A stretch of DNA of 64,000 nucleotides from Chamaesiphon sp. 336R_metabinner_41 (GTDB taxonomy: Bacteria; Cyanobacteriota; Cyanobacteriia; Cyanobacteriales; Chamaesiphonaceae), in contig JANYDE010000140.1 in assembly GCA_025359915.1 (NCBI GenBank), positions 1 through 64,000 on the forward strand, read 5' to 3'. Under the pieces are notes generated by a model that was given only the letters and a program-made list of their open reading frames with translations, was not told the origin of the DNA and ran no database searches. A program made the translations under genes and the position numbers. Of the stretch, positions 30,917 to 40,292 are shown one piece after another; the first letter of the stretch is position 1, and each line of letters begins with the position of its first letter.

Positions 30917-31028
30917 CCACTCTAAATTTGATGGGTTGCGTGGATCTACCCACCCCGCCCTACGGGCACCCCTCCTGGGATGGGATTTTTCAGCCTAATC
31001 TTATCTACTTAAACTCAGGAAACACACT

Positions 31029-32129
31029 ATGCCTCACCACATATCTAGAACTTGGAAGATCGCCATCTGTTGGGGATTAGGACTCTTAATAGTCCTATCC
31101 CTCGCTACACCCAGCCAAGCTCACTGGGCAGATTTAGCAGTTGCAGATATTCAGATTAGGGAACGAGACATCGATCTAAATCTCACAGTACCAACAGGCT
31201 TAATCGCCCAGTTTGATGATGACAACAATAAACAACTATTAGATTCAGAAATAATAACCCATCAAAAAGACCTTCAAGAATTCCTGAACGAAAAAATTCG
31301 ACTTACTGCAGCAGGGCAGAGGCAGGATAAGTTAATTATCAAATCAAAAATTTCAAAGAAAATACCATCCAATCTCATTGCGACACCTGATACTCATAGC
31401 AACTTATTATTGCAATATCATTGGACAGAAACGATCGAACAATTGCAAATGCACTACGAGCTATTCGTCCCTGGGGTAAATACAGCACGTTGTTTAGCTC
31501 AGATATTTCGAGCTGGGCGAGTGGATAATTTAGTCTTTACACCTGACTCCCAAAATGCAGCTTTGATTGACGCGCCGATCTTGCAACAGATTAGTAGTTT
31601 TATCCAGTTAGGTGTTGAGCATATTTGGACTGGCTACGACCACATTCTATTTTTAATTAGTCTATTAATGCTGGGTGGAGAACTAGGTTATTTACTCAAG
31701 GTTGTGACCGCATTTAGCTTATCTCATTCAGTCACTTTATTCTTAGCCGCTCTGAATATTATCTCGGTTTCTAGTCGCTGGGTGGAGATTGCCATTGCAC
31801 TATCGATCGCGTATATTGCTTCTGAAAACTTGTGGCAGAAGGAACCTAAAGCGAGATGGCAATTAGCTTTTGCTTTTGGATTGATTCACGGATTGGGATT
31901 TTCTTCAGCTTTGCAGGAGTTAGATTTACCGCGTACTAATTTGGTGACTTCGCTAGCTAGTTTTAGTGTCGGGATTGAAGTAGGTCAATTTGCGATTGTT
32001 CTAGCTGTTTATTTTGCTTTATCCCATCTCCGTAAATTTACTTGGGATTTAACTATTCGGCGGTTGATTTCAGTTGGGATAATTGTAATGAGTGCGATCT
32101 GGTTTTGGGAACGCGCTTTCATGGGTTAG
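31029..32129 (+). CDS. HupE/UreJ-like membrane protein
   Basis: LGVEHIWTGYDHILFLISLLML, TAFSLSHSVTLFLA, FGLIHGLGFSSAL; periplasmic EF-hand-like DDDNNKQLLDSE. Confidence 0.88.
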   Translation: MPHHISRTWKIAICWGLGLLIVLSLATPSQAHWADLAVADIQIRERDIDLNLTVPTGLIAQFDDDNNKQLLDSEIITHQKDLQEFLNEKIRLTAAGQRQDKLIIKSKISKKIPSNLIATPDTHSNLLLQYHWTETIEQLQMHYELFVPGVNTARCLAQIFRAGRVDNLVFTPDSQNAALIDAPILQQISSFIQLGVEHIWTGYDHILFLISLLMLGGELGYLLKVVTAFSLSHSVTLFLAALNIISVSSRWVEIAIALSIAYIASENLWQKEPKARWQLAFAFGLIHGLGFSSALQELDLPRTNLVTSLASFSVGIEVGQFAIVLAVYFALSHLRKFTWDLTIRRLISVGIIVMSAIWFWERAFMG

Positions 32130-32228
32130 GAATAGAAAGATCCCCTTGAATCAATTAATCTTAACAGGGAACAGGATCGATGGCTACATGGTCGCAATTC
32201 CCATACCATACAACCCAATTCTCAATTC

Positions 32229-33665
32229 TCAATTAATCTTAAACCGATCTTTGGCACTAGTAAATGCTTCGGACATCACTGATTGAATTTGTTGCGGATC
32301 GGGTTTTTTGCCACCCATTAAATCGCCAAAATAAACACAAGCACCTTCCCCTAAGGCTACCGTATATGCAGCCGCCCAAGAAGCCGAAATCACACTACCA
32401 AAACCAGGGATAAATTTAATCAATTGTCGTGCGACTAATTGCGCAACGAAACCACCTGCAATCGCACTGATGACTCCCCCAGCTTGAGATCGAGTCAATG
32501 TTTGACCATATAATTTACCGAGTAGTCCCACCATCGAAACTTGAATAGCGGTGAGTACGGGCAAATCGGCGAAGGGTAAGGGAATTGCGGCAACTGTACC
32601 TGCGGCGATCGAGAAGGGTAAGATATAGCGACGAGCAACATCGCGATAGATATCGCCGAGCTTGTCACTGGATTTTCCGTGCGCCGATGAAGTGCCAGTT
32701 TCGAGTAATTGAGACATCGCTCTAGCTTCAGCTTCAGGAAGCAGATCTGCTAAAGTCGCCCGCATCGTCTCTAAGCCATAAAATTCGGGCGTGTAGCCGT
32801 CATCTGCCAATGTGAAGTCAATCATCACAGATCGATCGAACAGTCCTGCAAATGCCTCCTGGATGGCTGTGAAGGCTCGATCTACTGCTGCGACGCTCGT
32901 CGGCTGTTCGGGATGATCGATTTGACTGGCTGGATAAATTTCGTGCAAACAAGTAACTGCTAATAAACAGGGAATTTGCGGGTATTTTTGCCGCAATTGT
33001 GTGGCAATTTGACGTAGGGTATCGATCGCAAAATCATTGATTTTGACTGCGAGGATAATAATGCGCGGACGGCTGGTTTCCGCCTCCAGATCGCCGACTA
33101 GCTCCTGAATCAGACTATTGGTATCTCGATCTATATCACCTAATCCGACGGTATCAGTAAATACTAATAATGGTAGTTCTTTGGAAGGATAATCATAGCG
33201 GGTAGTTGATTGAGTATGAGGTCGAAACCCCTGTCCGACAATTTCCGCCGATACACCTGTCAATCCCCTGACAATCGAGCTTTTGCCTGCTTGGGGTTTG
33301 CCGATTAGCAACGCTTCGGTGGTCGGTAATTGAGCGCGAACACTAGCTAAAATCTCGGCTATTTGAGTTTCATCCACACTAAACCACTTACTGACTGTCT
33401 CTGCTGCTTTATCTACAGGCAAAATTTGCATCACTCGATCTGTTGTCGTGTGCCAGCCATCAGACAGGCGATCTGTCCACGAATCATGTTTTGACTCGGT
33501 TTGATCTGGATCTGGAGGTGCGTTCGATGAGGATTCTGGTGGTTGTGGCACGATCTTGTGGAGAATGACTGCGCTAATTACAATTTCAATTATCGAACAC
33601 TCGCTCGATCGATGGTGGTGTGGTATTGCGGTAGTAGTTACCCTTCCCAGTGTCCAATTAGACAA
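32229..33665 (-). CDS. Dynamin/Era-like GTPase with C-terminal DUF697-like membrane domain
   Basis: Walker A IGKPQAGKSSIV, DTVGLGD; C-term AIAGGFVAQLVARQLIKFIPGFGSVISASWAAAYTVALGEG. Confidence 0.83.
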   Translation of the reverse strand: MSNWTLGRVTTTAIPHHHRSSECSIIEIVISAVILHKIVPQPPESSSNAPPDPDQTESKHDSWTDRLSDGWHTTTDRVMQILPVDKAAETVSKWFSVDETQIAEILASVRAQLPTTEALLIGKPQAGKSSIVRGLTGVSAEIVGQGFRPHTQSTTRYDYPSKELPLLVFTDTVGLGDIDRDTNSLIQELVGDLEAETSRPRIIILAVKINDFAIDTLRQIATQLRQKYPQIPCLLAVTCLHEIYPASQIDHPEQPTSVAAVDRAFTAIQEAFAGLFDRSVMIDFTLADDGYTPEFYGLETMRATLADLLPEAEARAMSQLLETGTSSAHGKSSDKLGDIYRDVARRYILPFSIAAGTVAAIPLPFADLPVLTAIQVSMVGLLGKLYGQTLTRSQAGGVISAIAGGFVAQLVARQLIKFIPGFGSVISASWAAAYTVALGEGACVYFGDLMGGKKPDPQQIQSVMSEAFTSAKDRFKIN

Positions 33666-33774
33666 TTACCTATTACCTATTCAATAGGCGGGAAGAGAGA
33701 GTAAATCGATCGAAAGGGCACCCCCTCCAGATAGCTTGTAGTGATGCCCCAAATTTACACTTATTGACAATAAT

Positions 33775-34938
33775 TTACAAACTGACCGAAGCTGGGATCT
33801 TAACACTAGCAGCGTTGCGCACTTGGAGAATAGTTTGAATCACCCGATTCAAATCTTCATCGGTTAAATTAGATCCAGAAGGTAAACAGAGTCCTCGATC
33901 GAATAAATCTTCCGAAACTTCACCCCCAAAACATTCATACTCACTAAATACAGGTTGGAGGTGTAATGGCTTCCAAACTGGACGAGCTTCAATCTGCGCC
34001 TCCGCCAATGCTAATCTTACCTGTTCGCGGTCGGTACCAAAAGCCACTGGGTCGATCGTCAGACAAGTCAACCAACGGGTAGCATTCCCCCAAGGAGCTT
34101 CCGGCATAAATTCAATACCAGGAATCTGACCCAGAGCTTGCTCATAAACTTCACAATTGCGCCGTCTGGCAGCAACTCGATCTTTGAGTACCATCAATTG
34201 TCCCCGTCCGATTCCAGCTAAAACGTTGCTCAGACGGTAGTTGTAGCCGATTTCTGAGTGTTGATAGTGGGGCGCAGGATCGCGAGACTGAGTTGCCCAG
34301 AATCGGGCTTTAGAAGTCAATGCAGCATCATCAGACACTAGCATTCCACCACCGGAAGTCGTAATAATTTTGTTGCCATTAAAGGAGAAAATCCCAATCT
34401 TCCCAAAGGTACCAGGTGAACGGCCTTTATAAGTCGCACCCAAAGCCTCTGCCGCATCTTCAATCATTGGTACACCATAGTGTTCGCAAGCTTTGAGAAT
34501 CGGATCGATATCAGCACTTTGGCCGTATAGATGCACGAGGATTACTGCTTTTGGCAATTTACCCAATTTTGCTTTTTGTTCCAGTGCTGCTTCCAGGAGA
34601 TGGGGATCCATATTCCAAGACAACCTGTCACTATCGATAAAAACAGGTGTTGCACCCAAATAAGCAATTGGATTTGCACTAGCCGAAAAAGTCAAGCTAG
34701 AACAAAATACCTCATCTCCAACCCCGACACCAACCAGTTTTAGAGCTAGATGTAGTGCAGCCGTACCAGAGCTAACCGCCGCCGCATGACCAGAACCGAC
34801 GGTTTTGCAAAATTCTTGCTCGAAGGCATCAACATGGGGACCAATTGGTGCAATCCAATTAGTTTCAAAGGCTTCTGTCACGAATTGATATTCGCGATCG
34901 CCCATATGCGGGGTTGAAAGTAAAATGGGTTTTGTCAT
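33775..34938 (-). CDS. DegT/DnrJ/EryC1/StrS aminotransferase (nucleotide-sugar)
   Basis: SSGTAALHLALKLVGVGVGDEV, EDAAEALGATYKGRSPGTFGKIGIFSFNGNKIITTSGGGML. Confidence 0.93.
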   Translation of the reverse strand: MTKPILLSTPHMGDREYQFVTEAFETNWIAPIGPHVDAFEQEFCKTVGSGHAAAVSSGTAALHLALKLVGVGVGDEVFCSSLTFSASANPIAYLGATPVFIDSDRLSWNMDPHLLEAALEQKAKLGKLPKAVILVHLYGQSADIDPILKACEHYGVPMIEDAAEALGATYKGRSPGTFGKIGIFSFNGNKIITTSGGGMLVSDDAALTSKARFWATQSRDPAPHYQHSEIGYNYRLSNVLAGIGRGQLMVLKDRVAARRRNCEVYEQALGQIPGIEFMPEAPWGNATRWLTCLTIDPVAFGTDREQVRLALAEAQIEARPVWKPLHLQPVFSEYECFGGEVSEDLFDRGLCLPSGSNLTDEDLNRVIQTILQVRNAASVKIPASVSL

Positions 34939-35078
34939 TGCCAGAAATATTATGAGTAGATGGAGATCGAGCAAAGTTACTCTAGGCTGCGCTGAATCTC
35001 TAGGTTCAATTATACCCAAATCGATTTCAATTTCGATCAACAAGCGGAGTCATTGATTTCGTATCCCCAGACTAGCTT

Positions 35079-35849
35079 CTACTTCCTCACTACAATATAC
35101 AGCATCCCCGAAATCTTTTCACTGAATAATTCTCGATCGGTCGTTTTGAGACTATCCGTGCTAATTTGAGCATCGGTGCCAATTGATACAATTTCAAAAC
35201 CGACTGATTTTAACAGCTCGTAAATTTCGGTGACTCGATACCAATAGGTAAATGGGGGTCGATCGAGAATCGCATTAAAATTAAACTTACCACCTAAGAT
35301 CAACCACGGTAAATATTGAATACGGAGATCGTCTCCACGTAATCTACGCAGTATTGCCAGATATTTGAAATAAGCTCGATAGATTGCTTGCGAACTTCTA
35401 GACTCAAAGCTCAAAAATGAAAATAAGCCAATACCACCTGGTTTGAGAATGCGATAAGATTCGTGCAATGCTTTTAATCGATCTTCTTGATTTTCGATCA
35501 AGCAAATAATTTGTTGTAAATAGACAATCTGCTCGTAGCTATTATCTGGATAGGTTAGTTCGATCGCATCTTGAACCTGAAAATCAATCGTCCGTTCTGG
35601 ATCTCGCTCGATTGCTTTGTCGATCAGTGTGGGGACATAATCAAAGCCAGCTAGTGATGTAAATCCTAACTCCTGCATTCGCAGCAAGATTCTACCACCG
35701 TTTGTCCCAGCTTCAACGATACCAAGTGTGGGATTGAGATATTTTTTGATTAAATACTCTTCTGCTGGCATTAATTCCTCTCGATCGAGCCAAGTAGAAA
35801 ATTCTACGCCGCTATATAAGTCTTTATTGTTGGTACTGGGCAATGACAT
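35079..35849 (-). CDS. Class I SAM-dependent methyltransferase
   Basis: LGIVEAGTNGGRILLRMQELGF; SYRILKPGGIGLFSFLS. Confidence 0.82.
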   Translation of the reverse strand: MSLPSTNNKDLYSGVEFSTWLDREELMPAEEYLIKKYLNPTLGIVEAGTNGGRILLRMQELGFTSLAGFDYVPTLIDKAIERDPERTIDFQVQDAIELTYPDNSYEQIVYLQQIICLIENQEDRLKALHESYRILKPGGIGLFSFLSFESRSSQAIYRAYFKYLAILRRLRGDDLRIQYLPWLILGGKFNFNAILDRPPFTYWYRVTEIYELLKSVGFEIVSIGTDAQISTDSLKTTDRELFSEKISGMLYIVVRK

Positions 35850-35922
35850 ATTTTAAAATCAGATAGTTATATATTTGATCGAATCGAACAGTGTGTTCGG
35901 AGATTATTAATACAGATTTGAT

Positions 35923-37032
35923 TTAAGCTGAACGATATGCAGGGAAAAAAGATGTATTTTCTAACTCAGTTGCTGATACTCCCAAAAACTTTGCCCTATC
36001 ATGGGTGAGGCGAGTATAATTCTCTCGATCGACAACTGTTTTAATAGTTACAAAAGGTTTGAATTCATCAGAGAATCCAGACTTGAAATGATATAGTGAG
36101 TCATGACTGCCACCAAGTCCACCGCCTAAGTTCAAATATTTATTATCTCGCTGCTTTGCCCACTCAATAATATGTTTAAACATAATCGTTGCTGGTGATT
36201 GCCGTAAAAATTCTGTTCTAGTTCCACCTAAATGATATTGCACTATACCGCTCAGTTCCGTAATCAGACTAGTCGCAACAACCTGTCCATCTAGCTCAAC
36301 CACACATATTTTGATTTTATTTCCTAAGATTTGAGATAGGCTTTTAAAGTAATTCATCGTGAAGTAATAAGCATCTGTTGCATGTACTCTATCCATAGTT
36401 TCTCGATAGATATCGATAAATATATCTAGATATTCATCCATCGATCCTATTTTTACTACAAAACCAGCCCTAGTTAATTTATTGATCTTAGTCCGGTGAT
36501 TTGCTCTAATTTGTTGCCAAATATCTCGAATATCTTTGGTCAGATCGCAAGTCACCACATCTCCTTGCTTACAAAAAATAAACTTACGATCTGAACTTAA
36601 GTTATCAATACAACTATTCAGAATTGGGTGCAGTCTGATGAAGGCAGCACAAATATTTTTAGCTTGCCAACAATTAGCTGTTAAATTCAAACATTTTGTG
36701 ATGAATTCAGGATGTTGTCCTGCTCGATTGACGATGATCCCAGGATAACCATATGGCGAGATGACATCATAAATTTGGTCAACTCCATAATTAGTTGAGA
36801 TTAACATCTGCGAGCAATCTCTCACCAGATACGGCAGGAAAAACACTTTTTCGCCTTCCTTGATAATAACAGCTTCAGGAATAGCATTATATCTTTTTGC
36901 TTCTAATTCTAAATATCCAGGTAAATGGTAAAAATCATGTGGAACAGTATCTAAAAATTCTTGCCAGAGGGAGTCTGTTGGTGAAGTAACTCGAACAATT
37001 ATGGAATTTTGTCGTAGTGTTGAACCAATCAT
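35923..37032 (-). CDS. GNAT/FemAB-like acyltransferase
   Basis: RANHRTKINKLTRAGFVVKIGSMDEYLDIFIDIYRETMDRV; YLNLGGGLGGSHDSLYHFKSGFS. Confidence 0.8.
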   Translation of the reverse strand: MIGSTLRQNSIIVRVTSPTDSLWQEFLDTVPHDFYHLPGYLELEAKRYNAIPEAVIIKEGEKVFFLPYLVRDCSQMLISTNYGVDQIYDVISPYGYPGIIVNRAGQHPEFITKCLNLTANCWQAKNICAAFIRLHPILNSCIDNLSSDRKFIFCKQGDVVTCDLTKDIRDIWQQIRANHRTKINKLTRAGFVVKIGSMDEYLDIFIDIYRETMDRVHATDAYYFTMNYFKSLSQILGNKIKICVVELDGQVVATSLITELSGIVQYHLGGTRTEFLRQSPATIMFKHIIEWAKQRDNKYLNLGGGLGGSHDSLYHFKSGFSDEFKPFVTIKTVVDRENYTRLTHDRAKFLGVSATELENTSFFPAYRSA

Positions 37033-37387
37033 CCTATTAATCCCCTTGCTTTTGCTGTTAAACTTGCCACCTGAATCCAGAATTAAGACGTTACCTGAAA
37101 TGCCGATCCAATCCGATTGACAATTATTTGCGATCAGACTCTATTGAAAATACATGTTCTGATTCTAAATTGAGAAGATCGATATTAAATTTCTAAACAC
37201 TACAAAATGGTGCGAAGAATAAAAAGTAACATTCAAATTTAGATTGATAACAATCTAGAGATTATAGATATTTTCTAGAACCTAACTCAATTATGACATT
37301 ACACTTACTGACATCACATCAGCTATTTGTACGAGAACTGTAATTATTTATTTTCGCACTGGACGGGGATTTAAGATCTGGCAATCG

Positions 37388-38302
37388 TTAAGATTTGATT
37401 AAGAATGGCAAAATTTCGGCAGACAATTCGATCGGATATTCTTCGTGCAATCCTAAGGTTCCAGGTAAAGTACAGCTAATGATGTTGGAAACTTCTGCTA
37501 GCGCGAACATTTCAGCTTTCGATTTGGGTGGGCTACTTTCACCGATCGCAACCATCACAGGTATACTTAGAGATTGAAGATCGGCGATCGCCTCAGATCG
37601 ATCGAGATAAGGATCGAGTCCCCCAGTGACAAAAGCTCCAGCCCCAAATCTCGCTCCAGGCTGTTGAGTCAATGCTCGTTTTTGCTGGAGTAATTCGGGA
37701 GTCAATTTATTCGCATCAGCATAAACATGTCGCCGATACATAAAGGCGAGAAAGCTAGGCGTAGTATTTAGTTGGTACAAAAATTGACCGAGAATCGGTG
37801 TGCGAATTAGATCGCGCACCACTTTTAACCACGGCTTTTGTCCCCGTGCCATCGTCGGTAATGGCCCGCGCCAGGTAGGAGCGACTAAAATTAACTTGGA
37901 TACCGAATCGGGTACGCTAGCGGCGAAATTTAGGGCATATCCGGCAGCATGTCCAGCGGCGATGATAATAACTGGCGAACTGAGATACATATCTCGCACA
38001 AAATCTACTAGAAATTGGCGATAGAGTGGCGGTGAATAGTCAAGTTTCGATCGACTAGAGTCCCCAAAGCCAGGAAAATCAACAGTAGTAATTTGGAAAT
38101 TTGATCGCAAATAACTTGCTAACTCAGACATTTCACTACGGCTAGAAACCGTACTAAAAGATGGTAATAGCAGCATAGGTGCTCCGACACCATCAGTTTC
38201 ATAGGCAATGGTTATTGATTGCTCTTGCCAGCTCCATTGATATTTAGAGATGATAGGGGCTATAACTGGAGATTCACTACTAGCAAGATTAGCCATTAAC
38301 AA
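37388..38302 (-). CDS. Alpha/beta-hydrolase fold protein lacking the nucleophile (GHAAG instead of GxSxG)
   Basis: LLLPSFSTVSSRSEM...VDFPGFGDSSRS; IIIAAGHAAGYALNFAASVPDSVSKLILVAPTWRG. Confidence 0.85.
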   Translation of the reverse strand: MLMANLASSESPVIAPIISKYQWSWQEQSITIAYETDGVGAPMLLLPSFSTVSSRSEMSELASYLRSNFQITTVDFPGFGDSSRSKLDYSPPLYRQFLVDFVRDMYLSSPVIIIAAGHAAGYALNFAASVPDSVSKLILVAPTWRGPLPTMARGQKPWLKVVRDLIRTPILGQFLYQLNTTPSFLAFMYRRHVYADANKLTPELLQQKRALTQQPGARFGAGAFVTGGLDPYLDRSEAIADLQSLSIPVMVAIGESSPPKSKAEMFALAEVSNIISCTLPGTLGLHEEYPIELSAEILPFLIKS

Positions 38303-38343
38303 CTACCTCAAAAATCAGTAATATCGAAAAAAATTTCTCTCAA

Positions 38344-38916
38344 CTATACTTTTTGGCCTAACTTCAGCCCCCAAGCATAGAATCTCCGCCCATTAGCTCT
38401 CACTACTTTATGTTGACATATAAAGTGAATGAAGACTAGTATTGCAAAAGTTTTTGAGGTACGACTATGAGCTGCGGCAGCTTGAGCGGCAGCTTCCGAA
38501 TTTACGGGAAATATATCTGGCATGGGGATCCCAAATAAACTGACATTATTTGCATGGTAAGCATTTGATAACCAGTAACCACTTAGTGGCACTGCCAACA
38601 TCATTAGATATAAAACTGTATGCAAAGCTGTCTTGAAATACCAATTCCCAGTTAGTTTTGGTAGATGTTTACTGTATTTCTTTCCCCATACTCTCAGTAA
38701 TAGCCAGATACGCCAACCGAGCAAGAGCAGTACTATCACCCCAACTGATTTATGAGCTGCCACTAAGAGTTCGTGGTAGCTGACTTTGCCCTGAAGCTCT
38801 GCCATCATCTTGCCACTAGCGAGCAAAATTAAATAACAGATTGCCATCCACCAATGCATAGACATCAATTGCTTGAAAACAGAATTTAGTCGGGGTTTTG
38901 TTGCTGGTGATGACAT
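38344..38916 (-). CDS. Cytochrome b561-type membrane protein
   Basis: MHWWMAICYLILLASG, AAHKSVGVIVLLLLGWRIWLLLR, TALHTVLYLMMLAVPLSGYW. Confidence 0.88.
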   Translation of the reverse strand: MSSPATKPRLNSVFKQLMSMHWWMAICYLILLASGKMMAELQGKVSYHELLVAAHKSVGVIVLLLLGWRIWLLLRVWGKKYSKHLPKLTGNWYFKTALHTVLYLMMLAVPLSGYWLSNAYHANNVSLFGIPMPDIFPVNSEAAAQAAAAHSRTSKTFAILVFIHFICQHKVVRANGRRFYAWGLKLGQKV

Positions 38917-38921
38917 CTAGG

Positions 38922-38950
38922 AATAATTGATAATTGATAATTGATAATTC
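38922..38950. repeat. Heptamer tandem repeat (ATAATTG)n
   Basis: aataattgataattgataattgataattc. Confidence 0.8.
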
Positions 38951-38961
38951 CTATTTATTAA

Positions 38962-40137
38962 TTAATCGTTGTGGGCGTGTTCAAATTCATAGACGTAGAA
39001 TAATTCGATGAGTTTGTGGATACCATAACCTAAAGCTGTTAAACCTAATCCGATCGATACTCGCCCCACAAAAGCGATGGAAATTAGATTGGTTTGGTAC
39101 GATAGGGCGATAGATTGAGATTCTAGCAAAATGGCGATCGTCAACACCACAATGGCTAATCCATAGCTACCAGCTCGTGCCCAGCGCAGCCGTTGCAGTG
39201 CAGTTTGACAATATTGACAATAGACAGTGTGAGTGTGCCAGACATCGAATAACACCCGTTTATCTCGCTCTACAGGCGGCAAATCGGAGTCACAACCATC
39301 ATCCCAATCAACACCACCACCAGCTCGATATTCGAGCCACTGACGGAAGGTGATAATCATTTTATCTTGGGGATTGGGCGTATATACGGCACTTAACCAG
39401 CGATCTTTGGTGCCAACTACGGAAACCTCATCACCCTGACTAACTCCGAAAGAAAATCCCTCTTGAGTCGAAATCTCCCGCAGCCTAGGCATATCATAGT
39501 ATTTTGCATCTCGATATCGATCGCCGACAATGCCATGATGAGACACTGGAACATGGGCTGGATCTGCCACATTTTCCATAAAATAATCCCACCCATAGGG
39601 CATGTCGCGAATATTCCAGAATAGTTTGACGACTTGATCTGACTTTTCGTCAAGTTCGGGAATTAATCTCGGCGCACGATTCTTACTCTCAATCGCCCCC
39701 TTCTCACCTGATTCCGCCCACACCCATAGTAATCCCTGTGCTGACTGAGTTGGATAAGCGATCGCACAAGATTTCGGATTGGCGCGATGTTGAGCTTCTA
39801 TTGCTGGGGTTTGAGATTGGGGAATTTTGGCACAATTACCATCACCATCGAATCGCCAAGCATGATAAGCACAGAGCAGGATGCCATTAGCCTCGACTCT
39901 TCCTTCCGACAACGGCGCGAGCCGATGGGGACAAGCATCGACAAAACACCGCCATTGCTGATTTCCATCCCGCCACAGGACAACATTTTTCCCCAGTAAT
40001 TGAAATGCATGGGGTTTCGTCGCATCTAAAAATTCGATAACAGCGACAGGATACCATTGCTGCATCCATTGAAATGTCTCAGCTTCGCTGTGGCTATTAG
40101 CTTCAGATTTATCAGCAATGATAGAGATAGCTGTCAT
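38962..40137 (-). CDS. Rieske non-heme iron oxygenase, pheophorbide a oxygenase (PaO)-like
   Basis: CPHRLAPLSEGRVEANGILLCAYHAWRFDGDG; NVADPAHVPVSHHG; C-terminal CQYCQ (CxxC) and TM segments. Confidence 0.92.
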   Translation of the reverse strand: MTAISIIADKSEANSHSEAETFQWMQQWYPVAVIEFLDATKPHAFQLLGKNVVLWRDGNQQWRCFVDACPHRLAPLSEGRVEANGILLCAYHAWRFDGDGNCAKIPQSQTPAIEAQHRANPKSCAIAYPTQSAQGLLWVWAESGEKGAIESKNRAPRLIPELDEKSDQVVKLFWNIRDMPYGWDYFMENVADPAHVPVSHHGIVGDRYRDAKYYDMPRLREISTQEGFSFGVSQGDEVSVVGTKDRWLSAVYTPNPQDKMIITFRQWLEYRAGGGVDWDDGCDSDLPPVERDKRVLFDVWHTHTVYCQYCQTALQRLRWARAGSYGLAIVVLTIAILLESQSIALSYQTNLISIAFVGRVSIGLGLTALGYGIHKLIELFYVYEFEHAHND

Positions 40138-40237
40138 GTTGAAGGGGATTACTGGCGAAGTTTACACCCCTATATTGAAACAGATCTGCTAGGTTGGGTC
40201 AATCGATTTCGTCAAAAACATAGGACTAGTACTAGCT

Positions 40238-40270
40238 ACAAACCCGACTTTTCCAAAAAGTCGGGTTTGT
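40238..40270. terminator. Palindromic repeat ACAAACCCGACTTTT-CCA-AAAAGTCGGGTTTGT
   Basis: 15-bp perfect arms, 3-nt loop identical in core to 25814-25846. Confidence 0.8.
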
Positions 40271-40292
40271 GTCCTCACAAATATGAGGAAAT

